Origin: Bacteroidaceae bacterium
Lineage (GTDB): Bacteria; Bacteroidota; Bacteroidia; Bacteroidales; Bacteroidaceae
Length of the DNA: 25,772 nucleotides
Reading direction: 5' to 3'
Assembly (NCBI GenBank): GCA_016302435.1
Contig: JAEDNQ010000010.1
Span: 1 to 25,772, forward strand
A program made the position numbers and the translations under genes. Positions 8,801 through 14,881 of the stretch are shown here, in pieces. How positions within the stretch are numbered: position 1 is the stretch's first letter; every line of letters starts with the position of its first letter. Under the pieces are notes generated by a model, which saw nothing but the letters and a program-made list of their open reading frames with translations, did no database searches and was not told the DNA's origin.

Positions 8801-9036
8801 CCGTTTCCTGACTGGCTATTGTAGGAAAGGGATATGCTTGGAGTGAAAGAGCTGTAGCCGTCGCACAGTTTAAGAGGAATGGTATATGTGGCAGCCCCCG
8901 CAGGAGTCTGATTGAAATATCCCTCTATTCTTCCCACGTAATTGTTATTTTGAGCATTGATGTGTGAAGACAATATAAACAAGGTGGACACGGCAATCAC
9001 CAACACCATTATCCTTATTTCTGATAAGCACCTCAT
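2890..9036 (-). CDS. SpvB/TcdB/YD-repeat polymorphic toxin with REase-fold nuclease tip (2048 aa)
   Basis: Sec signal peptide at residues 1-29 (M10 is an alternative start). Then an SpvB-like domain (about 35-320, with GNGIAGFGWSLSGLS), FG-GAP/VCBS-type D-x-D-x-DG repeats at about 343, 458, 523, 571, 633 and 688, and a TcdB-middle-like part (about 725-830). YD/RHS repeats run from about 951 to 1655, with the RHS core at 1661-1755 closing on P1747-x4-DPEG. A glycine-rich hydrophobic stretch (about 1759-1865) leads to a C-terminal ~180-aa tip. The tip shows a PD-(D/E)XK pattern: E1963, D1976, E1990-S-K1992 and Q2003, typical of REase-fold toxin domains, so a DNase is likely. The repeats should form the hollow cocoon known for Rhs/TcB-TcC proteins. 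No T6SS PAAR/VgrG part and no T9SS sorting domain are present. The gene follows a 155-aa secreted protein gene (36 bp gap) and precedes the immunity genes. Confidence 0.93.
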   Translation of the reverse strand: MRCLSEIRIMVLVIAVSTLFILSSHINAQNNNYVGRIEGYFNQTPAGAATYTIPLKLCDGYSSFTPSISLSYNSQSGNGIAGFGWSLSGLSSISAVGHNRYFDGNEVSGVQANTYDAYAIDGKRLLLTRGINSRKGAEYATEEDNYQIIYIDSAFATTPKSFVVRQPDGTTLRYGADNNAVLRTPNRYSEKAIAWLCDHATDINGNHIKYVYSYYNNVPLLNKIEYGKNSNTGPLCTVSFVYESRPDTVSACVAGQKHTLVHRLASIECKYNNALFRKLTLTYDNNSYYSHLVSIKETGSDGRCMPMTQFVWGNIPGIQISSSGINLDLNAVISSESHMFTPCDIDNDGKIELIGMWPRQTGSQAYIMKWNGTKMQAVYSKPTLASYIYADNLVVIKHMFHSSAAAHLVPGNEQTAVLAFFTEDIDARRFAKFFFMKEGWDFSSELKHTEEMPAYVIADFDRDGKDVIKHIEKKDLKDGLIRIVTLNVNMANKYASESEQLINVKPLLSSTQQRCRIRDCLAADFDSDGLVDLLVQCDDFCIMLWNQNGLFTALNSNVLTNIKHGDTFQAADFNADGLIDLIINHSSSTTWVKAINTGSKDAALFAVSQIPELSSRQIKKQGDDDKLYACLTHDLNNDGMSDITVMCSQGNNQKAFWLKSEHDGSFSCFRQTALAPSLAVNVNNVLSCDINGDGFVELLAYGGNIYTGADTTKRWIRYSNDLSSANANKIIEVTDGIGKKTSFMYRSLLDGYTNNEQVAFPLARFCIPVHVLAESCNSWGDQSYTTTYEYEGGIYHALGKGFLGFKSMAAKSPNVKNVTTLQINPGYYTPYISSVKTTDKNDTIIRGEWFEYLFEQGAAQRSYHKNLSRKSVFDLGQKLNRIVSYGSYSYGSPQTVSQIGAISSESTCAYVNINTPDTYLLGLPATKETVYSTKNYDYENDFFYEKEINEYDTKGRLLKGCLYKGNVEDKLRLTSTNVYEYNSAGNVVKSHYLPYSSKDTLTAVSTFNQYGQLTQAVAADGHSTSFSYNSLGLVSQELDNWFGIRKTRSYDGFGRMTHQITSSTSNAFTPDTMSMSYTQGINKDYAYSVCTGSSHATTVKEYYDAFGRRIATGTVHFDGTEYMVDTRYFSDTNFPEFVSAPHRAGTEAVVGTCYAYDCRFRPVKTTYPDGSETTATYYHNYFSSTVTEKGVSTYYEYDDDGRIVQRSDNAGEAFYYYKASGEYDKIFLEYSDGHEASAEFTYDTAGRIKGVATPNGDKQSYRYDIYGNVLSHSFGSSISGYYTTNFTYNKYGDLLKKQYNTFSGSATAAYTYNDKRLLTNVDGPNFSESRTYNAAGMLVAKGKSVSAEGRHYSKSTEYQYNGIGQVKSKSSVLAGVSYPIVETFEYTRGWMTGIKLNGRNVWHLEEEDDGGRAVRISNRLGEETSEYDSCGRLTRTCGKAFCTNKSDYETAAHTYTYDGHGRLSSKDGLQYIYDDSGLLTGWNGRSYAYDDRGNITMAGAQSQINYNGYKLKSVVSPSKEVWGKGRLSVTYNGLYKPQYVYYENHQDKELAEAFFEYDSEGNRISSVLNSYMSDELTERGDPNPEYKENEFIRAYVDDQYEVDDCEPTYTIPCHYYYVGGTPQTAPAVAAINNDKLVLWQIYRDNHGSITSMADSTQLQRYYYDPWGRYCEENGDMSDVLLHKGHTPVNYFHRGFLGQEHLFPFGLINLNARLYDPYIGRFMSFDPVFDASASVMGFNPYVYGNNCPTMHMDPEGDFPVAIVAGALIGGGINLCMNWNKVDNVWQGLGYFGVGALSGAVCTIMPCGVGVVGGISAGIQTGFISGSITGSLNALISGSNALEGLAQGALSGAVFGGVSGGIFGGVKAYGTNRNIWDGSRRFALLEDNANLPLVPEKASSSRQGSVYGIQRKADEMGLELNVVRGENNQSLLPSDWGTMTPYQKGQIGVKLTAEQLNLKGDYATEVSYRINGVTYRADLSYYDANGVLHIVESKAGPYAGFTKNQLQVFPLLKNPSNADIQWFGEKAKTLFNRPASNTTIGIQFDIYFIP

Positions 9037-9072
9037 AGTATTAATGTCTGGGATTCAAACGAGTTTTTACCG

Positions 9073-9540
9073 TTAATAGCCTAATATGATTTTCTTGCTG
9101 TAAACGTCCCTCCCTGATATTAGTCTTATAATGTATTGTCCAAAAGAGAGCTTGCGTGTGTCCAAAGCGGTGAAAGAATTGGTGATGTTCACAGACAGCA
9201 TGTCAATGCCTGAAAAAGTCGCGATATTGAGGGTGCAATTAGCATCTGCAGGCATGTGAAGGATATTGACAGTCAGCATGCCATTCCTGTCGATCTTCAT
9301 TTGGACATTCTCATTCATCCAGAAGTAGCTTGCCTTATCTTTCTTACATGCCTTATATGGGGATTGGTATACATACATGGAATCTTCTGCTTTCTGTTCG
9401 CTTGTGTACTCTTCACACACAATTGCTCCATTCTCATCATGTTCAAAGATCAGCATGGCGTTTTCTTCCTGAGAAAATGCTTGCAATGAGCACACAGACC
9501 ATATTATTATAGTTAACGGTATCTGGATGTATTTATTCAT
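9073..9540 (-). CDS. Small secreted protein with T9SS-type C-terminal sorting domain (155 aa)
   Basis: An N-terminal signal peptide (about 1-24, ending AFS-Q) precedes a short acidic, cysteine-containing region. The last ~60 residues fit a type A T9SS sorting domain: a strand-rich segment, then LSFGQYIIRLISG and SKKIIL close to the end, matching the common GxYxIxx...KKIIL pattern. This is the first gene of the toxin operon, 36 bp before the toxin start. The middle region (about 25-90) has no recognisable fold. It may be a secreted partner, carrier or surface anchor for the toxin; that role is inference. It could also be a stand-alone surface protein. Confidence 0.8.
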   Translation of the reverse strand: MNKYIQIPLTIIIWSVCSLQAFSQEENAMLIFEHDENGAIVCEEYTSEQKAEDSMYVYQSPYKACKKDKASYFWMNENVQMKIDRNGMLTVNILHMPADANCTLNIATFSGIDMLSVNITNSFTALDTRKLSFGQYIIRLISGRDVYSKKIILGY

Positions 9541-9639
9541 GTTGCTTCACTTTATTATTTGTCTTGTTCTCGCCATTCATGTGATTGATTTGATAATCTT
9601 TGAACAACAAGAATTAATTTCCAATGCTATGTGGTGTTT

Positions 9640-9655
9640 CCCTCATTAATGAGGG
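9640..9655. promoter_or_regulatory. 16-bp perfect palindrome in operon leader
   Basis: CCCTCATTAATGAGGG is a perfect palindrome between the predicted promoter (9741-9748) and the first gene of the toxin operon (start 9540). It could bind a dimeric regulator or form a small hairpin in the ~195-nt leader. No regulator gene is in view. Confidence 0.35.
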
Positions 9656-9740
9656 TCGAACACAAAACCAACTATGTGACATAATGGACATCATGAAGTT
9701 TCGTGATACCCCGAAATGGCATTCTATGGTTTTCATACTG

Positions 9741-9748
9741 CAAATGTA
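9741..9748 (-). promoter_or_regulatory. -7 promoter element for toxin operon
   Basis: The minus strand reads TACATTTG, matching the Bacteroidetes TAnnTTTG -7 consensus, in an AT-rich stretch. A TTTG-type -33 box at the usual ~20-bp spacing is not clear. Transcription would start near 9735, giving a leader of about 195 nt before the 155-aa gene. Confidence 0.45.
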
Positions 9749-9841
9749 CGAAAAATAATAATTTCACAGATGTATAAAGCAAAAAAAATTGATAGATATG
9801 GTGAAATTTGGTACAGAAGTGATGAAGACCTTGGATAAATG

Positions 9842-9875
9842 ATTCGTGTTCGCCATGTAATGGCAGAGGCGTATC
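9842..9875 (+). repeat. Decayed REP-like repeat, partial
   Basis: ATTCGTGTTCGCCATGTAAT followed by GGCAGAGGCGTAT resembles the two ends of the unit at 1142-1249 joined with the centre deleted. It shows that the flanks of the operon are related beyond the 143-bp repeat. Confidence 0.4.
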
Positions 9876-9889
9876 TTATATTGAAGAGA

Positions 9890-10033
9890 GAACAGGGGAC
9901 AGGCATCTTCACGTGCGTTATTGACGCATGTCACCAGTCTCTCTGTTCACGATATGTAAATCCATACTGACTCAAGTACTCTTTAATAGCCTTGATAACT
10001 GCTCTGCCAAATGTCATAGATGTAATGTTATTA
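9890..10033. repeat. Direct repeat bracketing the toxin operon, right copy
   Basis: A 144-bp counterpart of 1258-1400 (about four substitutions and one indel). Homology ends at 10033, precisely where the MITE-like element begins. It lies upstream of the operon promoter. Confidence 0.85.
9931..10017 (-). pseudogene. Orphan 5' stump of immunity gene upstream of operon
   Basis: Encodes MTFGRAVIKAIKEYLSQYGF then TYREQRDW and TGA, the same 28 codons as the stump at 1298-1384. One nucleotide difference lies in the coding part and is silent (ATC for ATA). It sits about 8.6 kb from the other stump, on the far side of the toxin gene, and is probably a footprint of an earlier toxin-immunity arrangement or of recombination. 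Confidence 0.65.
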
Positions 10034-10302
10034 AGGCAGGTTCTATTAATTCCCACCGTAAAAAGTTTTGTAATTATGGGTTGATTTCATCTTCCTCGCT
10101 TGCGACTCGGCATAATCCAAACAAGTTTGGCTTCTGCTCTCGCTGCTCGTTCGGTCGACGTTTTGCCATCTTTTTGTTTCTCTCTGGCGCTTACTGCCAG
10201 TTTTTTTAGTCACGATGCCTGCATCGCTCCCTCAAAAACTGACACTCTCTCTCAGAGATAAATCCAAAATCTGACAAGGCGAATTTATAGAACCCACCTT
10301 AA
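10031..10302. mobile_element. MITE-like element with 22-bp terminal inverted repeats
   Basis: The ends at 10031-10052 and 10281-10302 are inverted repeats matching at 19 of 22 positions, both starting TTAAGG and containing GGTTCTAT. The 272-bp body has no transposase and no credible gene. A TA at each edge (TTA|AGG ... CCT|TAA) would fit a TA target duplication as in IS630/mariner-type elements, but the family is not established. It inserted exactly at the end of the right direct repeat. A 93-codon open frame through it is likely fortuitous. Confidence 0.65.
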
Positions 10303-10342
10303 CCTATTTGTGCACCAAGCTCAACTCTCTGTTTGAGCCGAC

Positions 10343-10381
10343 TCACGAGTAGCATTGAGCCTGCTCACGAGTAGCATTGAG
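10343..10381. repeat. Short tandem direct repeat (2 x 17 bp)
   Basis: TCACGAGTAGCATTGAG occurs twice with a 22-bp period. There are only two units and no array-like spacers, so it is not a CRISPR. Confidence 0.6.
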
Positions 10382-10475
10382 TATGCTAAGGGATAAATTT
10401 AGGTATGATGGCAGCAGAAAGGAACAAATGTACCCCTCCTAAGGTACGAGACTATATGAGGCGTGTCAGACAGAA

Positions 10476-10517
10476 AAGAGGGTGTGCCAACAAGACGACT
10501 TGTTGGCACACCCTCTT
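10476..10517 (-). terminator. Strong hairpin terminator (19-bp perfect stem)
   Basis: AAGAGGGTGTGCCAACAAG (10476-10494) and its exact complement (10499-10517) enclose a 4-nt loop, ACGA. On the minus strand the stem ends in a short U run (CTTTTCTG), so it best fits termination of the minus-strand barrel-lipoprotein pair, about 180 nt past the lipoprotein stop. It may also insulate the toxin operon. Confidence 0.75.
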
Positions 10518-10694
10518 CCTTGTTAAGCTATACGATGGCTAATGTCCTGTCTCCCCGTGCAATATAGGCGAGTGGCTATGGTTACTTGACAATGACCTTT
10601 CAGCTTCCCTTATTGGTTTCTCACTTCTTACTATGATAATTATTTATGGGCAGAAATGAGATGGCATGAAAGTGGTCATGGTGACCTGCTTATG

Positions 10695-11717
10695 TTATTG
10701 TGCTGCTGTCAGGGTCTCTACCGTTACCGAGCGGGAGGTCATACCGTCTTCACGTTCCGACACATCATTATATACACGCATTTGTCTGCCTGCGAAACGG
10801 ATTTTGCTATAGAGATGATCCTGTTTATCTAATGAGTATTCTGATGCATCCCATGTATGGATTGTTCCGCTCTTCTCGTCAGACCATTCCCATGAGTATG
10901 CTTCTGCTGTACCATCTCTGAAAAAGCATAAATATGTACCATTTGTGCTGAATATCGCCTTGTAGCACAGCTCGGAGTCATCGTCCAAAATATCATCTTC
11001 CTCCCAATCAGACATGGAAGACTCGAACTCCCTCTCTACTCTTCCGTCTACAATTGTCTGCTTGCCGTGAACGATATAAGCATCGTTGATATACCCCCAT
11101 ATTTCAATGCTGTTATAATTCCAAGTGCGGCATAGGCTTCGAGTATTATCGTCCAATACATTATCATAAATTGAAATTTTTATGGTGACTACTAAGCCGT
11201 CTGGGCTACTATACCATATCGTTTTGATTGCACGCGATTGTTCCTGCAACTCTATTTCGCAGCCATTACTTAGGCGGTATTTGCGGTCTCCGATTTTTTC
11301 AAATGCACCGTAATACATGTTTCCGTATCCTATGTTAGTCGTGCCATTTTCGTCAGTCACGATTCTTGTGCGCATAGCTGATGTGTTGTGGCTATTGCTT
11401 ATTCTGAAGCCTCCATTAGCTGTCTTGTCCACGCAGACTGCTTTAGTGGGAAGTTCTGTAGGACGTGTAAGACAGAGCAGATAATGTCCGTCTCCCATCA
11501 GTTCAATAGAATAGAACGGAGCATCTTCGTCTTCTGCCACAATCTTGATGGCATCCTCGGCGTAAGGCTCATCGGGCAGGTTATTGGGGGTGAACTCTGC
11601 TGATGGGAGTGCACCATTAGGCACATCGCCTGTGCCATTGTTTTCATCGTCTGATTCGCATGCGGACAAGACGAAGCATAAAGATGCGAGTATGTAAAAA
11701 ATCTTTCTGAGTTTCAT
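10695..11717 (-). CDS. Hypothetical lipoprotein (340 aa)
   Basis: A type II signal peptide ends in LSAC with the lipid-modified Cys at residue 20. It is followed by ESDDE, the acidic export signal that sends Bacteroidetes lipoproteins to the cell surface. The rest is rich in beta-strand-like, aromatic and acidic segments. The region from about 200 on (GTYLCFFRDGTAEAYSWEW and following) resembles lipocalin-like lipoproteins in which a W..DG.. pattern recurs; this is only suggestive. It follows the barrel gene by ~103 bp, probably in one transcript. Function unknown. Confidence 0.8.
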   Translation of the reverse strand: MKLRKIFYILASLCFVLSACESDDENNGTGDVPNGALPSAEFTPNNLPDEPYAEDAIKIVAEDEDAPFYSIELMGDGHYLLCLTRPTELPTKAVCVDKTANGGFRISNSHNTSAMRTRIVTDENGTTNIGYGNMYYGAFEKIGDRKYRLSNGCEIELQEQSRAIKTIWYSSPDGLVVTIKISIYDNVLDDNTRSLCRTWNYNSIEIWGYINDAYIVHGKQTIVDGRVEREFESSMSDWEEDDILDDDSELCYKAIFSTNGTYLCFFRDGTAEAYSWEWSDEKSGTIHTWDASEYSLDKQDHLYSKIRFAGRQMRVYNDVSEREDGMTSRSVTVETLTAAQ

Positions 11718-11820
11718 ATTGTTATTGTAGTTTGAATGTTTTATTATATATATGCGTTATCTCTCTCTGTGACATATCTCGGGCAATATCGGATATGTTC
11801 ATCTGCCTTAAAGACAAACA

Positions 11821-12705
11821 TTAGAATCTAAACGCGATATAAAAACGAGTGCTGCTTTCTTTAATCTTAAACTTCTCTGTGTCAAAGATGCTGACATTGT
11901 CAGAGTCCTCTTCATCGTCAAAGGAAGTCTGCTTGTATTTGATCTTGCTCCATCGTCCTTCCACACCAACGGAAAAAACCTTGTAGGCGATAGAAATACC
12001 GGCAGAAGTTGCACAGCCGAATCCATAGGAGAACGTGTCGTTCTGAATAAGACCTGAAGCTGTTGGCATGGCATGGAAATATGCAGATATGATGATGTGA
12101 TTCCATGGGTTGATGCTTATGCTTGGTCCTACATGCAAGCCATATTCAAATTTGTGCATGCCCAGATTGATGCCAACCATATCCATGAGTGAACCATTGG
12201 GAGCATCACTCACGATGTCATCAAAACCATCAGTATTGGAATTGCCAGTTCCCGTTGAGCCAGTAGAACCTTCATGCTCCATGTCCTTCAGTTTCACCTT
12301 TGCATAGCTAATATCGGCAAAACCGAAGTCGATTCCAAACTTAATAATTCCCCAAAGAGGCTTGGCGTGCAAATATGCAGTTTTTCCTTGCTGCAATGAA
12401 ATGGCAAAATCCGTTTCCCATTCCATTTCTTCTCCATCAGTACGTTCTATGGATGGAGTGGCATAGCCAATCTTAATATACTTCTTGCGTTTCCAAATCT
12501 TTTCGAGTTGGTCGTCCTTTTCCATCTGAACGACATGTGACTTGAGTTTTGCAAATTCGCTGGACAAAACCTGCAAGGAGTCTGCCAGCGCTTTCTGGTC
12601 TACAGCACTTCCAATGACTGAGTCTGTCGGGGTGTCCTGCGCATGAACACTTGCAAACATCAGGAGCGACAGGAATGGTCCGAAAATGATGCGTTTTCTA
12701 TTCAT
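11821..12705 (-). CDS. Outer-membrane beta-barrel protein (294 aa)
   Basis: Signal peptide at about 1-22 (cleavage after VHA). A short alpha-helical/coiled-coil segment (about 32-66: ADSLQVLSSEFAKLKSHVVQ) could span the periplasm or trimerise. From about 75 to the end are alternating amphipathic strands with a Gly/Ser/Thr-rich loop (about 150-165) and an acidic loop near 260, and the protein ends in phenylalanine (YIAFRF), the usual barrel C-terminus. It is too small for a TonB-dependent receptor and looks like a porin-like 8-12 strand barrel. It lies upstream of a surface-type lipoprotein with which it may be co-expressed. Cargo unknown. Confidence 0.8.
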   Translation of the reverse strand: MNRKRIIFGPFLSLLMFASVHAQDTPTDSVIGSAVDQKALADSLQVLSSEFAKLKSHVVQMEKDDQLEKIWKRKKYIKIGYATPSIERTDGEEMEWETDFAISLQQGKTAYLHAKPLWGIIKFGIDFGFADISYAKVKLKDMEHEGSTGSTGTGNSNTDGFDDIVSDAPNGSLMDMVGINLGMHKFEYGLHVGPSISINPWNHIIISAYFHAMPTASGLIQNDTFSYGFGCATSAGISIAYKVFSVGVEGRWSKIKYKQTSFDDEEDSDNVSIFDTEKFKIKESSTRFYIAFRF

Positions 12706-13250
12706 ACAACTTCTCTGTATGTTCCCATGGCTGCCACTGGGAGATTGTTATTATTGTTGTTGCTACATACAGATAAGGAAACGTGGAGCCAGTCCTGTCA
12801 CTCGTTCCACGCAGTAAAGGCTCTCGCATTGCCCAGATTGTCGAAACGAGCAACGCCGAAAGCCCCACGTATGATGTAAGTATATAAACCATTTCCTCAT
12901 CTGCGATGGGCACGCTGTAGTTGTCCAAAGCCAATGAGAGCTGTATACAATACATCCCATGAGGCGTTCCCGTTGCTTTGTTTTTGACAATCTGTAGTGA
13001 ATTTGCGAGATTCTTACTGCGTCAAAACCAAAGCGTCAGTTACGCCTTATATGTATATATGTCTGCCCATCCGCGCCCCTTGAGGCTTTCGGTATGAGTA
13101 TTGGTTGTGCAAAGTTAATGCTTTCAGCCGAAAATTTAGTGTTTTTTTAAATAAAATACATCTCTTGACCGAATTTTTGCTGAAACAAATGTAGTAACAG
13201 ACAGAAAGTATTCTATTTGTGATGAACATCATATTATTTGTCACTCTTAC
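12706..13250. other. Intergenic region with imperfect inverted repeat and long leader
   Basis: No convincing gene in ~540 bp. An imperfect inverted repeat runs from about 12810-12857 (ACGCAGTAAAGGCTCTCGCA) to about 12968-13022, where the minus strand reads ACGCAGTAAGAATCTCGCAA. Both arms go on to AGATTGTC and AAGCAACG-like blocks. An 85-codon minus frame (12698-12955) overlaps the barrel gene start by 8 bp, and another frame holds an asparagine-rich run (12745-12760) broken by stops; neither looks like a known protein. The promoter at 13110 would transcribe most of it as a ~400-nt leader. Confidence 0.45.
13110..13117 (-). promoter_or_regulatory. -7 promoter element upstream of barrel gene
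   Basis: The minus strand reads TAACTTTG followed by CACAACC, a textbook Bacteroidetes -7 box. The -33 position is AT-rich but has no clear TTTG. Transcription would begin near 13103 and read into the barrel gene at 12705 through a ~400-nt structured leader, unless a separate RNA is made. Confidence 0.6.
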
Positions 13251-14075
13251 TTATTTCCCTTGTATCTGCTTGTTGTCTCTATAGGGCGTGTTGAGGTCGA
13301 GGAGGTGGAAGTTGTGCTGTCGCTGCTTGGGACCTGGAGGGATGGTCATGTAGTCGCCATATTTCTGTGAGAGGTAGGAGTCGGGGTGTTCTGCTCCCAT
13401 GACCTGCTGACCCTCAAAGAGTATGGGGGTGGGCTGGCCGAGGTATGAGCGTGGCATGATGCCGCGCAGTCCGTCGTCGTGGTCGACGACGAGGTCGGAA
13501 TGGTCGAAGTCGTATGTGCGTTGCATGCGTCTCATCTTTTCCTGCACCTCTGCCAGTGTGTATAGTTTGCGGCACAGGAGTGGCAGCCATGATGAAGGGC
13601 CATGTCCGTGGCGGTAGGGGTCGCGGTAGAGGAAATACTGCACTTTCTTCAGATAGAAGTAGCGGGCGAAGTGGATACGCTGCAAGAGGGGATTGGATGT
13701 CATGCCGTCGAGAGGGAAGACGTCGATGTATATGCCGCCTACGTAGCGCAGGTGCATGCGCTCGATGAGTGTTGTGCTGGAGTCTTGTATCTTGGCGAAG
13801 GGCAGGGGATAGTCGGGGTCGGTCTCGTAGCTGACGACTTCCAGTGGTCGGGGAATCCAGTCGTGGGCATGCTGCATGAGCAGGTCGTAGTCCTTGCGAG
13901 GCATGCCTATGTCGAGGTCGTCGTCCCAGGGGATGAATCCTTTGTGGCGCATGGCTCCGAGGAGTGTGCCTGCAATGATGTAGTATCGCAGGTTGTGAGC
14001 CTGGCATACTTGCTGGATGGTGAGCAGTATGTCGAGGATGCGTAGCTGTAGGGGGCGTATGTCGTATGTTGCCAT
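13251..14075 (-). CDS. LicD-family phosphotransferase (274 aa)
   Basis: LicD proteins transfer phosphocholine or a similar phospho-alcohol from a CDP-linked donor to a cell-surface glycan. The nucleotidyltransferase-fold signature is intact: GTLLGAMRHKGFIPWDDDLD with G36-T-L-L-G40, H44, the metal-binding D51-D53 and D55, then MPRKDYD (59-64). No membrane segment is seen, so it acts at the cytoplasmic side. It starts 7 bp after the nucleotidyltransferase gene stop and is surely co-transcribed with it. The exact alcohol (choline, ethanolamine, ribitol, glycerol) cannot be read from the sequence. Confidence 0.92.
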   Translation of the reverse strand: MATYDIRPLQLRILDILLTIQQVCQAHNLRYYIIAGTLLGAMRHKGFIPWDDDLDIGMPRKDYDLLMQHAHDWIPRPLEVVSYETDPDYPLPFAKIQDSSTTLIERMHLRYVGGIYIDVFPLDGMTSNPLLQRIHFARYFYLKKVQYFLYRDPYRHGHGPSSWLPLLCRKLYTLAEVQEKMRRMQRTYDFDHSDLVVDHDDGLRGIMPRSYLGQPTPILFEGQQVMGAEHPDSYLSQKYGDYMTIPPGPKQRQHNFHLLDLNTPYRDNKQIQGK

Positions 14076-14082
14076 GTGTATG

Positions 14083-14814
14083 TCAATAGAGTGCGGATGG
14101 TATGAGCTGTTTGGCTGAGTTGAAGTCTTCTACGGTGTCGAGTTCGGTGGAGAAGAGGTCTGTGGTGTCGAGGATGTGGAAGGTGTGGCCTTGTGGGATG
14201 AGTCTTTCGAAGGCTCTCTCGTAGAATATGTTGTCGAGTCCTTCTTGCTGTATCATCTGCTGGAGTTCGGCGTAGAGGGCTCGGGTGTATGTGCTTGACA
14301 TGCGTTCTATGCCTATGGATTCTCCTGCAGCCTGCTCTATGGAGCATGTCTTGCTGATTTCCTTGACACGTCCCTGTGTGTCGGGTATTATCTTCATCTC
14401 TTCTTCTCCGAGAGGATGGTTGTTGAGGGCGAGGGTGTCTGGGTATGGTGATTGGAGCAGGCGTGTGACGATGGCTGGGTCGAAGAGTATGTCGCTGTCG
14501 AGGAGCAGTATGTCTTCACCTTCGGCTGCAGGCTGTGCGAGCCATAGGGAGTAGATGTTGTTGGTGGAGGCATAGCGCTCGTTGTGGATGAAGGTGATAT
14601 TGAGTGTGGGGTAGCTACGGGTGAGGAAGTCTTCGATGAGTGTGTGGAGGTAGCCTGTGACTACGACGAACTGGTTGATGCCGTTGGCTATGAGTGCGTC
14701 GAAGGTGCGCTGGAGTAGGCATTTGTTTCCTATCTCGAGTAGGCATTTGGGACGGTCGTTGGTGAGGGGGCGGAGGCGTGAGGCTATGCCTGCTGCAAGT
14801 ATGATGGCTTTCAT
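14083..14814 (-). CDS. LicC-like NTP transferase (phospho-alcohol/sugar cytidylyltransferase, 243 aa)
   Basis: The start at 14814 (MKAIILAAGIASRLRPLT) is chosen because this motif normally begins the family; an open frame continues 28 codons upstream only across a hairpin and AT-repeat spacer. Nucleotide-binding LAAG-x2-SRLRPLT and RPKCLL (about 6-26), a metal-binding LLLDSD (103-108), NERYASTNNIYSL (78-90) and a closing TELDTVEDF (223-231) all match LicC/PntC-type cytidylyltransferases. These load CMP onto phosphocholine, phosphoethanolamine or a phosphonate. Its tight pairing with a LicD gene supports that it makes the donor for it. A sugar-1-phosphate substrate is the main alternative. Confidence 0.87.
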   Translation of the reverse strand: MKAIILAAGIASRLRPLTNDRPKCLLEIGNKCLLQRTFDALIANGINQFVVVTGYLHTLIEDFLTRSYPTLNITFIHNERYASTNNIYSLWLAQPAAEGEDILLLDSDILFDPAIVTRLLQSPYPDTLALNNHPLGEEEMKIIPDTQGRVKEISKTCSIEQAAGESIGIERMSSTYTRALYAELQQMIQQEGLDNIFYERAFERLIPQGHTFHILDTTDLFSTELDTVEDFNSAKQLIPSALY

Positions 14815-14881
14815 GTTTATGGGAGGTGTGTAGAAGTATATTATATATATATTATATATGTACGTGAAGTGGTAGAAATCT

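Larger units (their letters stand above)
10303..10694. other. Intergenic region without a gene
   Basis: About 390 bp between the MITE-like element and the lipoprotein gene. It holds a tandem pair of TCACGAGTAGCATTGAG (10343-10359 and 10365-10381, period 22) and the strong hairpin at 10476-10517. I see no open frame with family resemblance. Confidence 0.6.

Noticed and set aside
2890..9036. T6SS Rhs effector
   Set aside because: There is no PAAR, VgrG, Hcp or adaptor gene nearby, and the protein has a Sec signal peptide.
10081..10209. 93-codon plus ORF (9928-10209) as a gene
   Set aside because: It starts in the direct repeat and runs into the MITE-like element. It is a composite of two repeats.
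10583..10605. Minus-strand KVIVK-stop, like the end of a T9SS-sorted protein
   Set aside because: A stop codon lies directly before it and no sorting-domain sequence can be read upstream. Five residues are too few.
12721..12860. Asparagine-run segment as a diversity-generating retroelement template
   Set aside because: There is no reverse transcriptase or variable-repeat copy in the window, and the frame has stops. The idea was not supported.
12698..12955. 85-codon minus-strand ORF overlapping the barrel gene start
   Set aside because: It crosses the imperfect inverted repeat, has no family resemblance and no better coding signature than the other frames.
13047..13244. 65-codon minus-strand ORF
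   Set aside because: It spans the strong -7 box at 13110 and is low in complexity of real protein features, so it is probably non-coding.
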